Source of the DNA: SIG636 sp045604285
GTDB lineage: Bacteria > Bacillota > Clostridia > Oscillospirales > CAG-382
NCBI GenBank assembly: GCA_045604285.1
Contig: JAZUNS010000027.1
Span: 1-9,327, forward strand
Length of the DNA stretch: 9,327 bases
Direction: 5' to 3'
Positions 1-6,922 of the stretch are shown here, one piece after another. Position 1 is the first letter of the stretch. Every line of letters begins with the position of its first letter. The notes beneath the pieces were generated by a model. The model was not told where the DNA came from and ran no database searches. It saw only the letters and a program-made list of their open reading frames with translations. The position numbers and the translations under genes are program-made.

Positions 1-64
1 GAACTGTACAAAAGTACTGTGAGCCGAGGTTCGTTTTGAACGAAAAATTACGATAAATTGCAGA

Positions 65-89
65 AAAGTCGGGAAGCGTTCCCGACTTT
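65..89 (-). terminator. Candidate intrinsic terminator downstream of folD
   Basis: This is a perfect 11-bp inverted repeat, AAAGTCGGGAA / TTCCCGACTTT, around a 3-base GCG loop, the strongest stem in the window. On the minus strand it is followed by a short T-run (TTTT, three of these bases in the stem, then CTG), fitting a terminator for the folD-end transcript about 96 bases past the folD stop. The + strand continuation (TTTA) is weaker but could allow bidirectional use. The short T-tract lowers confidence. Confidence 0.65.
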
Positions 90-150
90 ACAACTTTGCT
101 TTAATTGATTTTTTATATTTTTCGTGTTCTGTGCCTTTGTCAGCGGTCTG

Positions 151-179
151 AGGCTGTTGCCAAAGCATTGCAACAGCCT
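151..179. repeat. 10-bp inverted repeat directly after folD
   Basis: The arms AGGCTGTTGC and GCAACAGCCT are perfectly complementary around a 9-base loop, beginning 5 bases beyond the folD stop codon. On the minus strand the stem is followed by CAGACC, not a T-run, so it is not a standard terminator for folD. On the + strand it is followed by TTATGATTATTT. It may stabilise the 3' end of the mRNA, or belong to a terminator for a gene arriving from the left. Confidence 0.5.
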
Positions 180-184
180 TATGA

Positions 185-1024
185 TTATTTCATTGAGTAT
201 GCCGTAATGGTGTTTTCCAAAAGCATTGCCCTGGTCATGGGGCCGACACCGCCGGGTACGGGAGTTATGTAGGATGCCTTTTTGGAGCAGGCTTCAAAAT
301 CAACGTCTCCGCAAAGCTTGCCGTCCTTTCTGTTCATGCCCACGTCAACGATAACGGCGCCTTCTTTTACCATGTCGCCCGTTATAAGGTCTGCCTTTCC
401 TGCCGCTGCAATAAGGATATCGGCGCGGCGGGTATGATAGGCAAGATCTGCCGTCTTGGTGTGGCACACGGTAACCGTGCCGCCTGCCGCCAAAAGCAGC
501 AACGCCATGGGCTTGCCTACTATGTTGCTTCTGCCCACAACCACGCATTCCTTACCCTTGGGGTCTATGCCGTACTCTTCAAGCAGACGCATAATGCCCG
601 CAGGCGTGCAGGGTTTAAAGCCGCCTCTGCCAAGGGTGATAAGACCTACGTTATAGGCGCTGAAGGCATCAACGTCCTTGGTGGCTGAGATGCGCTCGGT
701 AACCTTTTGCTCATTAAGATGCTTGGGCAACGGAAGCTGTACCAAGATGCCATCAACGGTTTCATCGGCGTTAAGCTTATCTATTAGGGAAAGCAGCTCC
801 TCCTCAGAGGTTTCCTTGGGAAGGGTGTGCATAAGGCTTTTTATGCCCGTTGTGATACAATCGTTATGCTTGTTACGAACGTATATCTGTGATGCGGGGT
901 CCTCGCCAACCAGCACTACCGCAAGGCAGGGCTGCCTTTTACCTTCAGCCGCCAGTGCCGCCGTGGTCTTTGCCGTTTGCTCCTTTATTTTTGCCGCAAG
1001 GGCTTTTCCGTCAAGTATTGTCAT
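185..1024 (-). CDS. folD: Bifunctional methylenetetrahydrofolate dehydrogenase / methenyltetrahydrofolate cyclohydrolase FolD
   Basis: This cytoplasmic enzyme interconverts 5,10-methylene-, 5,10-methenyl- and 10-formyl-tetrahydrofolate using NAD(P), supplying one-carbon units for purines and formyl-Met-tRNA. The 279-residue product is the usual FolD length. Visible family motifs are Tyr48-x3-Lys52 (the catalytic Lys region), DGILVQLPLP at 91-100, PCTPAG at 138-143, the Rossmann segment VVVGRSNIVGKPMALLL from 161, and PVPGGVGPMT at 255-264 near the C-terminus. The ATG at 1024 is chosen because the protein then begins MTILDGKAL, as family members do, with an AGAGGAA ribosome site about 8 bases upstream. 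An in-frame start 38 codons earlier would lie inside lgt and adds non-homologous sequence. The gene begins 1 base after the lgt stop and is the last gene before the hairpin-rich left end. All key residues appear intact. Identification is secure. Confidence 0.97.
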   Translation of the reverse strand: MTILDGKALAAKIKEQTAKTTAALAAEGKRQPCLAVVLVGEDPASQIYVRNKHNDCITTGIKSLMHTLPKETSEEELLSLIDKLNADETVDGILVQLPLPKHLNEQKVTERISATKDVDAFSAYNVGLITLGRGGFKPCTPAGIMRLLEEYGIDPKGKECVVVGRSNIVGKPMALLLLAAGGTVTVCHTKTADLAYHTRRADILIAAAGKADLITGDMVKEGAVIVDVGMNRKDGKLCGDVDFEACSKKASYITPVPGGVGPMTRAMLLENTITAYSMK

Positions 1025-1025
1025 A

Positions 1026-1925
1026 TTAAAGTTCCTCTGCCTTTTTTTGGTTTTCCATAAAGCCGCGCAATTCGTTACGGGCTTTAATATACAAATAAAC
1101 GTGGAAGCCCACTGCCGCAGCACAAGTGATAAAGCCAAGATACACCATAAGCTTTTGACCGCCTATAAGCAGACTATCGCTACGGAGTATCTCTATCAAA
1201 GCCCTGCCAAAGCCGTACCACGCCACGTAAAACGTAAAGATCTGACCGTCAAACTTCTTATTTTTATATAGAAGGTTAGCTATTACAAAGCCTAACAGAT
1301 TCCAAAGGCTTTCGTAAAGGAAGGTGGGGTGAGTTACGTGAAGGATATATCTGCTTCTGTCGGGGACGCCGTCGGCACCGTAAACAAATCTGTGTACCGT
1401 CATGCGCCAAGGCAGGTTTTCCACACCATAGCCCTCACCGAACGCCTCGCCGTTCATAAAATTGCCCCATCTGCCGATAAGCTGGCCAAGCATTACGCCC
1501 GGACAAATAGCGTCAAAATATTTTAGGGGATTATGGCGCTTTATAAAAGCGTACAAAAACATAGTAACGGCGCCGAAGATAATACCACCGTATATGGCAA
1601 GGCCGCCCTCGCGGATGTTTATCATCTCTTTAAAGCTTGAGTAATCCTCAAGATTCGTTACCACGTACAAAAAGCGTGCGCCCACAACGCCTATGGGAAC
1701 TGCCATAAGGGTAACGTTAAGCAGGTCGTCCTCCAAGAGCTTTTCCGTACCCTTGCCACGCTTTAGAAAATATACGAAGGCAGATATTATACCGACGCAA
1801 ATTATTACTGCGTACCATCTTATATCAAAGCCTTCCACACCGAAAAGATTGCGTACCGCTACGGAATCAAGCTTAAATTCGTCTATGCCCAAGCCGGGAA
1901 AAGAAACAAATACGCCGTCAGACAT
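1026..1925 (-). CDS. lgt: Prolipoprotein diacylglyceryl transferase Lgt
   Basis: This integral membrane enzyme transfers diacylglycerol from phosphatidylglycerol to the lipobox cysteine of prolipoproteins, the first step of bacterial lipoprotein maturation. The 299-residue product has several hydrophobic segments (about 37-54, 73-90, 108-126, 206-220, 228-242 and 258-280). It carries the Lgt signature GRWGNFMNGEAFG at 151-163, HPTFLYESLWNL at 199-210, and GFGRALIEILRSD at 238-250, which contains the conserved late Arg. In the segment GGLAIYGG (107-114), Tyr112 occupies the place of the His reported as essential in E. coli (His103). The gene starts 1 base after the ymfH stop, with a perfect AAGGAGG ribosome site inside the end of ymfH, and its stop is followed 1 base later by folD. 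Translation coupled to ymfH is likely. Family assignment is secure. Confidence 0.96.
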   Translation of the reverse strand: MSDGVFVSFPGLGIDEFKLDSVAVRNLFGVEGFDIRWYAVIICVGIISAFVYFLKRGKGTEKLLEDDLLNVTLMAVPIGVVGARFLYVVTNLEDYSSFKEMINIREGGLAIYGGIIFGAVTMFLYAFIKRHNPLKYFDAICPGVMLGQLIGRWGNFMNGEAFGEGYGVENLPWRMTVHRFVYGADGVPDRSRYILHVTHPTFLYESLWNLLGFVIANLLYKNKKFDGQIFTFYVAWYGFGRALIEILRSDSLLIGGQKLMVYLGFITCAAAVGFHVYLYIKARNELRGFMENQKKAEEL

Positions 1926-1926
1926 T

Positions 1927-3195
1927 TTAGCCCTCCTTACAGTACACTATGGAAACCGCACAGCGATCGCTGCGGTAATCCTTTATAAACCTTTGCTTTA
2001 CCGATTCGTAATCCGCATTGCGCAGATAATCGGTATACTTAAGAAGATCGCCGCCATCAAAAACAAAATCCAAAAAGGCGTTTGCTATAACCTCGGTACT
2101 GTTATAGGTATCGAGGGTGGAGGAATAGCATACTTTTTTGGCACGCTCAAATTCCTCTACAGTGCAAAAGCTTTCACGACGGTCGTCAAGCTCTTTTTTT
2201 ATAAGGTCGCAGACCGTGTCGGGGTCATTGCAAGAACCATACAGCATTGCGTATGCAGCACCTGCCTCGTTACTGTAGCCCGAGGAGAAGCGGTCGCCTA
2301 AAATTCCGCTTTCGTAACAGCGGTTGTAAAAGCTGCCGCTTTTGCCGAATACGGCTTGAACGATTATTTCGTTTTCAGCCTCGGCACGCATAAGCTCTTC
2401 CCCACCCTTGGGCGGAGTGCATTTTATGCCCACTGCAAATAAGGGAGTTGCCACGTCCGACGCCGCCGATACCTTAGCGGTGCGTATCCCGGCAGGCTCA
2501 TCGGGGCGCAGTCTTTCGGTTACCGTGTTTTCTGCGGATTCCAGGCACGCCTCTGCTATTTTAAAGATGCTTTCCGGGGCCACGTCACCGCAAACGCAAA
2601 GCACCATATTGCTTGGCACGTAAAAGCTGCGGTGGCACTCATACAAAAGCTGCGGTGTAACGAGGGCAATAGTTTCTTCGGTACCTGCAGGGTCGGTTCT
2701 TATAGGGTCTTTGTGATACAAGGCATCCAAAAGCCCAAAATGCATTTTCCAATAGGGGTCGTCCATGTACATTTTGATTTCCTGGGTGATTATGGGACGT
2801 TCTTTTTCTACGGTGGCATCGGTAAAATAAGGCTTTGTAACCACCTTAAAAAGCTGTTTTAACGAATCCTCATAATTTTCGGTGCAGGAAAACAAATAGC
2901 AGGTTCTTGAAGCACCGGTATACGCATTGGCGTTGGCGCCAAGCAGCGAGAACGCCTCGAAAGAGTCGGTGCCGTCGGGGTTATCGAACATTTTATGCTC
3001 AAGATAATGAGCTGTACCCGCAGGCAGGCTTACGGTTTTGCCGTTGCAGATAAAATCCGTATCCGATGACCCGAAATCCACGGCAATAGCGGCATAGACC
3101 GTTGACAACTGCTTGGGTATAACGTAGACGTCCATGCCCTTTACGGTGCTTTTATAATATTTTTCGCCTAAGGCGGTGTTTTCATAAAGCTTCAT
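1927..3195 (-). CDS. ymfH: M16 family zinc peptidase, YmfH-type (catalytic subunit)
   Basis: This is an M16 (pitrilysin/insulinase-like) protein of the type annotated as EF-P 5-aminopentanol modification-associated protein YmfH (also written YfmH). The exact substrate is unknown. Counting from the ATG at 3195, the 422-residue product carries the inverted zinc motif HYLEH at 63-67 and a downstream Glu139 in the QEIKM context, the expected third metal ligand. Two M16 domains fill the length. The C-terminal half lacks the M16 Arg/Tyr pair; the corresponding stretch reads FYNRCYESGILGDRF. The start could be TTG at 3198 or the adjacent ATG at 3195. ATG is preferred because it forms a TGATG junction with the ymfF stop and sits 7 bases after a GGAG. 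It almost certainly works with the overlapping ymfF product. Family is secure; the physiological role is inferred. Confidence 0.9.
   Translation of the reverse strand: MKLYENTALGEKYYKSTVKGMDVYVIPKQLSTVYAAIAVDFGSSDTDFICNGKTVSLPAGTAHYLEHKMFDNPDGTDSFEAFSLLGANANAYTGASRTCYLFSCTENYEDSLKQLFKVVTKPYFTDATVEKERPIITQEIKMYMDDPYWKMHFGLLDALYHKDPIRTDPAGTEETIALVTPQLLYECHRSFYVPSNMVLCVCGDVAPESIFKIAEACLESAENTVTERLRPDEPAGIRTAKVSAASDVATPLFAVGIKCTPPKGGEELMRAEAENEIIVQAVFGKSGSFYNRCYESGILGDRFSSGYSNEAGAAYAMLYGSCNDPDTVCDLIKKELDDRRESFCTVEEFERAKKVCYSSTLDTYNSTEVIANAFLDFVFDGGDLLKYTDYLRNADYESVKQRFIKDYRSDRCAVSIVYCKEG
1932..1938 (-). promoter_or_regulatory. Strong ribosome binding site for lgt
   Basis: The minus strand reads AAGGAGG here, 6 bases before the lgt ATG at 1925, fully complementary to the 16S anti-Shine-Dalgarno core. 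It lies within the last codons of ymfH, so ribosomes finishing ymfH pass straight over it. It supports the chosen lgt start. Confidence 0.85.
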
Positions 3196-4463
3196 CAATT
3201 TTCTCCGCTTCCTGCAAGCATATAAAAGGTATCAGCCTGAAAATCTCTTGCCACCCTTGCTACGTCCTCCACGGTAACCGCCCTGATCTGCTCTGCCATT
3301 TCTTCGGGCGATATGGACAAGCCTGAGCTGCGGCGGGTAGAATACCAGGAAATTACAGCACCGGGGCTATCGTATATTTCTTTATAGGCGGTAAGTGCTG
3401 CCGCCTTTGCGCTGATAAGCTCGCTTTCGGTTATATTACCCTGTTTAAGGGCTTCTATCTCGTTAAGGATTGCCGCCTCTGCCTTTTCTCTATCGGCGGC
3501 ATTGATACCTGCCGACACGATAAGCAACCCCTTTACGCCGTCAAGCAAGGGGTGGCAGGAATAGCAAAGTCCCATTTTTTCTCTTACGTTTACGAAAAGC
3601 TTGCCCGAAGGGGAGCCCAACACGTCGCAGGCAATAAGCAAAGCGCCGTAGTCGGCGTCTTTTAAGCTTCGGTTGGTTCTGAAGCCTATGCACAGATTGC
3701 TTTGAACGGTGTCGCTATCCTCGGTAACTCGCCTAATATCGCCCGAGGTGCCATTTACAGCCGTAGGAAACAGCCTTGCCTTTCTGGGGGCAAAGGGCAA
3801 ATATTTTTCGCAGTATTCTTTAACCCGTTGTGGCTCTTCCCTGCCCAAAAAATATATATTTACCGGAGCTTCGGCAATAAGCTTATCGTAGCACGCCTTA
3901 AGCTCGGCAGGGGTTATGCCCTTAAGCACCTCTACGTCACCTGCGGTGGCGACGGAATAAGGCTCGTCCTTGCACATATTTTTAACGCATCTTGACAAGG
4001 CGTAACGGGGCTTATTGTCCTTTAAGGACTCTATCTCTTCTTTTAGTATTTTCTTTTCCGATTCCACCACGTGTTCGGGAAAAACCCCATCCTCTACCAA
4101 AGGATTAAAGATCATCTCTCCCAGCAGGCGCATACCGCCTGCCAACACGTCTGCGCCATCATAGGTATAGCTGTTTTCTATACAAGACAGCTTGAAGCAG
4201 ACCTTTTGCTCTTCACCCTTTTTGGAAACGTAAGCGTCAAGGTCTGCGGCGTAAAGCTCTTCAAGAGCAATATTAAAACTGCGCAGAGTGGGGTATTCCA
4301 TACAGCAACGGCTAAGCACGTTGGTTATTAGTGAATTATGGGTAGCCGTTTTAAAATCCAAGGGGCAGCATAGCTCTACTATCATAAGGTTAGATTTGAA
4401 TTTATCGGCGTTAATTACCGTAAGACCTACGCCTTCCCTTAAAGAATAATTATTTATTAACAT
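3195..4463 (-). CDS. ymfF: M16 family protein lacking the zinc motif, YmfF-type (partner of YmfH)
   Basis: This is the M16-fold partner of the adjacent YmfH, of the type annotated as EF-P 5-aminopentanol modification-associated protein YmfF (YfmF). The 422-residue product has the usual two-domain M16 length. No HxxEH is present: the region where it would fall, about residues 46-60, reads ITNVLSRCCMEY, so it should not bind catalytic zinc. The C-terminal domain keeps the canonical M16 stretch VREKMGLCYS, with Arg294 and Tyr301, the pair that in M16 heterodimers completes the partner's active site. The ATG at 4463 is preceded by AAAGGAAA at good spacing, 9 bases after the ispF stop. The stop overlaps the ymfH start. 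A dedicated heterodimer is inferred from the complementary residues and the overlap. No efp or ymfI gene is visible nearby. Confidence 0.87.
   Translation of the reverse strand: MLINNYSLREGVGLTVINADKFKSNLMIVELCCPLDFKTATHNSLITNVLSRCCMEYPTLRSFNIALEELYAADLDAYVSKKGEEQKVCFKLSCIENSYTYDGADVLAGGMRLLGEMIFNPLVEDGVFPEHVVESEKKILKEEIESLKDNKPRYALSRCVKNMCKDEPYSVATAGDVEVLKGITPAELKACYDKLIAEAPVNIYFLGREEPQRVKEYCEKYLPFAPRKARLFPTAVNGTSGDIRRVTEDSDTVQSNLCIGFRTNRSLKDADYGALLIACDVLGSPSGKLFVNVREKMGLCYSCHPLLDGVKGLLIVSAGINAADREKAEAAILNEIEALKQGNITESELISAKAAALTAYKEIYDSPGAVISWYSTRRSSGLSISPEEMAEQIRAVTVEDVARVARDFQADTFYMLAGSGEN
3203..3206 (-). promoter_or_regulatory. Ribosome binding site deciding the ymfH start
   Basis: GGAG on the minus strand ends 7 bases before the ATG at 3195 and 4 bases before the alternative TTG at 3198. 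The spacing and codon favour ATG, placing the start in a TGATG overlap with the ymfF stop codon. Confidence 0.6.
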
Positions 4464-4472
4464 ATTTTTCCT

Positions 4473-4952
4473 TTAACTGTGTGTTTTGTTTATAAGGCAA
4501 ACGGCGTGGGCGGAGATGCCCTCCTCCCTACCGGTAAAGCCAAGCTTTTCTTCGGTGGTAGCCTTTACGCTTACGGCGTCAAGCTCTATCCCCATGCTTT
4601 CGGCAAGCCTTTGCCTCATGCCATCTATATGGGGGGCAAGCTTGGGCTTTTGTGCAATTACGGTGGCATCTACGTTTACTATATCGTAGCCCTTCTCCTT
4701 AAGGAGCAAAGCCACCTTTTTTAGCAAAATAAGGCTGTTTACGTCTTTATACGCCCCGTCGGTATCGGGAAAATGCTTGCCGATATCACCCAATGCGGCG
4801 GCGCCCAAAAGCGCATCGCATACGGCGTGGGTAAGCACGTCCGCATCGGAGTGACCCAACAGCCCCTTAGTGTGCGGAATTTCCATTCCGCCGATAACAA
4901 GCCTTCTGTTTTCGGCAAATGCGTGTACGTCGTAGCCGTGACCTATTCTCAT
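4473..4952 (-). CDS. ispF: 2-C-methyl-D-erythritol 2,4-cyclodiphosphate synthase IspF
   Basis: IspF converts CDP-methylerythritol 2-phosphate to methylerythritol 2,4-cyclodiphosphate with release of CMP, the fifth step of the MEP isoprenoid pathway, as a cytoplasmic homotrimer. The 159-residue length is exactly typical. The N-terminus MRIGHGYDVHAF supplies the metal ligands Asp8 and His10, and His42 lies in the family signature HSDADVLTHAVCDALLGA from 34. DIGKHFPDTD (56-65), KPKLAPH (102-108) and the C-terminal KATTEEKLGFTGREEG (from 130) are all present. The start codon forms an ATGA overlap of 4 bases with the ispD stop, so the two consecutive-pathway enzymes are translationally coupled. 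IspE, which acts between them, is not in the window. No defects are seen. Confidence 0.97.
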   Translation of the reverse strand: MRIGHGYDVHAFAENRRLVIGGMEIPHTKGLLGHSDADVLTHAVCDALLGAAALGDIGKHFPDTDGAYKDVNSLILLKKVALLLKEKGYDIVNVDATVIAQKPKLAPHIDGMRQRLAESMGIELDAVSVKATTEEKLGFTGREEGISAHAVCLINKTHS

Positions 4953-5650
4953 ACCTGACCTTCCTTTTCCGAAAGTCTTACAAGCAGCCTTGCAAGATAA
5001 ACGTCCTCGCTTCTTGTAAGCTTGAAATTGGGGGTGGCAGATTCCACGTACTCCACCTTAAAGCCTGCATGCTCTGCCAAGGTAGTATCATCCGTGGCGC
5101 TTATGCCATCCTTGATTGCAAGGGCTGCGGATATTTTATAAAGCTTTTTTTCAAAGACCTGAGGAGTCTGCACCCCTACAAGACAGCTTCTGTCCGGGGT
5201 GTAAACCGTGCCGTTTTCTTTGTTTACGTACTTTATAGTATCGTTAACGGGGGCGCAAGCCGTAGCGGCGCCCTTTTCGAAGGCGGCGTTCACCACGCCG
5301 TCGATTATTTGGGGCGTTACAAGGGGACGGGCGCAATCGTGTATACAGTAAAACTCGCTTTTGCCCTTTGCCTTTTTTACACCGTTTGCCACGGATTCTG
5401 CCCTGGTTTTGCCGCCTTTTACAAAGCTTATGGGCTTTGTAAAGCCTTCTGCCTCGGGGGAAAGCTCTGCCTCCTCCCTGCAGACTACCACAACCTCGTC
5501 AACTGTAGTTGCGGCGGCAAAGGCGTCAAGTACCATGCGGAAAGCGGTTTTTTCGCCTATTTTAATAAGCGCCTTGTTCTTTCCGCCCATGCGGGTGCCG
5601 TTGCCGGCACCCACAATTATTGCGCTTACGTAGGGCTTATCAGCCTTCAT
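4949..5650 (-). CDS. ispD: 2-C-methyl-D-erythritol 4-phosphate cytidylyltransferase IspD
   Basis: IspD transfers CMP from CTP to methylerythritol 4-phosphate, the third step of the MEP pathway. The 233-residue length is typical. The nucleotide-binding loop near residues 12-26 reads VGAGNGTRMGGKNKA, with Arg20 and a following Lys as expected for the catalytic basic pair. Also present are KTRAESVANG (81-90), HDCARP (104-109; HDAARP in most relatives), the TPQVF segment (162-166), TDD (186-188) and the C-terminal NFKLTRSEDVYLA (208-220). The ATG at 5650 overlaps the end of korC by 11 bases, and the sequence before it has no strong Shine-Dalgarno site. Reinitiation after korC translation is therefore likely. 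The stop overlaps the ispF start by 4 bases. Some sugar-nucleotidyl transferases resemble IspD, but the pairing with ispF makes this assignment firm. Confidence 0.95.
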   Translation of the reverse strand: MKADKPYVSAIIVGAGNGTRMGGKNKALIKIGEKTAFRMVLDAFAAATTVDEVVVVCREEAELSPEAEGFTKPISFVKGGKTRAESVANGVKKAKGKSEFYCIHDCARPLVTPQIIDGVVNAAFEKGAATACAPVNDTIKYVNKENGTVYTPDRSCLVGVQTPQVFEKKLYKISAALAIKDGISATDDTTLAEHAGFKVEYVESATPNFKLTRSEDVYLARLLVRLSEKEGQV

Positions 5651-6173
5651 AGCCGAAGCCTATTTCCAAAGCTTTTCTGTTAACATCTGCAAGGTGAGCC
5701 TTGGATGCAGGTATACCTGCATTGAGGGATTCTTTAAAATACTCCTCAGTGAACAAGCCCGTCTTTTTAACGATATAACCCAGCATAATAACGTTTGCCA
5801 TACCGGTAAGGCCGTTTTCGTTAGCCAGCTCGGTTGCGGGGATATAGTAGCAGGTTATGTCGGTACGGTCGCTTTTTTTATTAACGAGGGAGCTGTCGGT
5901 AAACAGCATGCCGCCCTTTACAACGGTGCTTTCAAACTTTTCAAAGGAAGGAGCGTTGAACGCCAAAAGCACGTCGGGGGTGGTTACAAGGGGACTGCCG
6001 ATAGGCTCGTCCTCTACTATAACGCTGCAGTTACAAGTACCGCCGCGCATTTCGGGGCCGTAGGAGGGCAACCAGCTTACATACTTGCCCTGACGCATTC
6101 CCGCAAGAACTATCTGCTTGCCGGCGAAAAGTATACCCTGACCGCCGAAGCCTGCAAGTAAAATATTGCTCAT
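5640..6173 (-). CDS. korC: 2-oxoacid:ferredoxin oxidoreductase, gamma subunit
   Basis: This is the gamma subunit of a heterotetrameric 2-oxoacid:acceptor oxidoreductase, the domain that helps hold CoA in these enzymes. The 177-residue product has the family's usual length. It shows the Gly-rich N-terminus GFGGQGILFAGKQI (8-21), the conserved SYGPEMRGGTCNCSV (37-51), and the mid-region PDVLLAFN followed by FEKF. The start at 6173 is fixed by a TAATG junction with korB and a strong AAGGAGG site upstream. It is the last subunit gene of a korD-alpha-beta-gamma set, and its 3' end overlaps ispD by 11 bases. The substrate (2-oxoglutarate, branched-chain 2-oxoacid or other) cannot be read from the sequence, so the symbol korC is positional rather than a proof of 2-oxoglutarate specificity. 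Confidence 0.92.
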   Translation of the reverse strand: MSNILLAGFGGQGILFAGKQIVLAGMRQGKYVSWLPSYGPEMRGGTCNCSVIVEDEPIGSPLVTTPDVLLAFNAPSFEKFESTVVKGGMLFTDSSLVNKKSDRTDITCYYIPATELANENGLTGMANVIMLGYIVKKTGLFTEEYFKESLNAGIPASKAHLADVNRKALEIGFGYEG

Positions 6174-6922
6174 TATTCCTTAGCCTCCTTAGTAATATCC
6201 TTGTATACGCCCAAAGGATAATGTGTCATCATGTTTTCACGCAGCCACTCCAGCGCCTTTTCGGGAGAAAGACCCCAGTTGGTGGGGCAGGTGGAAAGAA
6301 CCTCTATAAGGCTGAAGCCCTGCTTGTTCTTCTGTACCTCAAACGCCTTGCGGATAGCCTTTTTAGCGGCACGAACGTTTTTAACGCAGTCTACTGCAAC
6401 ACGTTCTGCATAAGCGGTGCCGTCAAGAGTGGAAACCATTTCGCACACTTTGATGGGGTTACCCTGTATCTCCTTCTTTCTGCCGTAAGGAGAGGTGGTT
6501 GTTACCTGACCGAGAAGGGTGGTAGGTGCCATCTGACCGCCGGTCATACCGTAAATACAGTTGTTGATGAATATAACGGTAATGTTTTCGCCTCTTGCGC
6601 CAACGTGTACGGTTTCGGCGGTACCTATTGCGGCAAGGTCGCCGTCACCCTGGTAAGTGAAAACGAAATTGTCGGGGTGGCTTCTCTTAACGCCGGTAGC
6701 AACGGCGGGAGCTCTGCCGTGAGGAGCCTGGATCATATCGCAGGAAAAATAGTTATAGGAAAATACGGAACAGCCAACGGAAGCAATACCAACGGTTTCG
6801 CCTTCGATGCCCATTTCGTCAATGACCTCGGCAACCAGGCGGTGAACTATACCGTGAGTACAGCCGGGGCAATAATGGAAGGGTACGTCTGTAAGAGCCT
6901 TAGGCTTATCGAATACTACCAT
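6173..6922 (-). CDS. korB: 2-oxoacid:ferredoxin oxidoreductase, beta subunit (thiamine diphosphate-binding)
   Basis: This is the thiamine diphosphate-binding subunit of the oxidoreductase. The 249-residue product has YCPGCTHG at 17-24 and further Cys at 51 and 212. Cys18, Cys21, Cys51 and Cys212 match the pattern by which beta subunits of this family hold a [4Fe-4S] cluster close to the cofactor. The diphosphate/magnesium motif is seen as GDGDLAAIG (92-100) followed by Asn120-Asn121 and GMTGGQMAPTT (125-135). The ATG at 6922 lies in a TAATG junction with the alpha gene and is preceded by GGAGGTG. Another TAATG links it to korC. Size and motifs indicate an intact catalytic subunit. Substrate is undetermined: family members act on 2-oxoglutarate, branched-chain 2-oxoacids or aryl pyruvates. 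Confidence 0.94.
   Translation of the reverse strand: MVVFDKPKALTDVPFHYCPGCTHGIVHRLVAEVIDEMGIEGETVGIASVGCSVFSYNYFSCDMIQAPHGRAPAVATGVKRSHPDNFVFTYQGDGDLAAIGTAETVHVGARGENITVIFINNCIYGMTGGQMAPTTLLGQVTTTSPYGRKKEIQGNPIKVCEMVSTLDGTAYAERVAVDCVKNVRAAKKAIRKAFEVQKNKQGFSLIEVLSTCPTNWGLSPEKALEWLRENMMTHYPLGVYKDITKEAKE

Larger units (their letters stand above)
1..184. other. Non-coding left end with several inverted repeats
   Basis: No convincing gene is present. Besides the stems at 65-89 and 151-179 there is a 6-bp inverted repeat at 30-44 (TTCGTT-TTG-AACGAA) and GTAC-AAAA-GTAC at about 6-17. On the + strand, two frames are open from the left edge: one ends at TGA 37-39 (ELYKSTVSRGSF), the other at TAA 54-56. 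Either could be the tail of a convergent gene, but 12-17 codons are too few to tell. The stretch about 90-130 is AT-rich and otherwise featureless. Confidence 0.45.

Noticed and set aside
1..56. 3' end of a convergent + strand gene at the left edge
   Set aside because: Two frames are open for only 12-17 codons, neither recognisable, so no CDS can be called. It is kept as a note on the left-end region.
88..168. 26-codon minus-strand frame (MLWQQPQTADKG...) just downstream of folD
   Set aside because: The ATG sits in the loop of the 151-179 hairpin, the upstream ribosome site is weak, the peptide matches nothing I recognise, and its stop falls within the terminator-like stem.
345..548. 67-codon minus-strand frame inside folD
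   Set aside because: It is an alternate frame of the conserved Rossmann part of folD, Arg/Gly-rich, and folD itself shows no frameshift.
1025..1138. 38-codon N-terminal extension of folD reaching back to 1138
   Set aside because: It lies inside lgt in another frame and adds sequence unlike FolD. The ATG at 1024 has a good ribosome site and gives the family's normal N-terminus and length.
4919..5683. 254-codon open frame on the + strand
   Set aside because: It is antisense to ispD and overlaps ispF and korC, has no recognisable motif, and is a mirror of strongly identified genes. The same applies to long + strand frames at 678-1271, 1693-2301, 5694-6161, 6221-7057 and 7369-8094.
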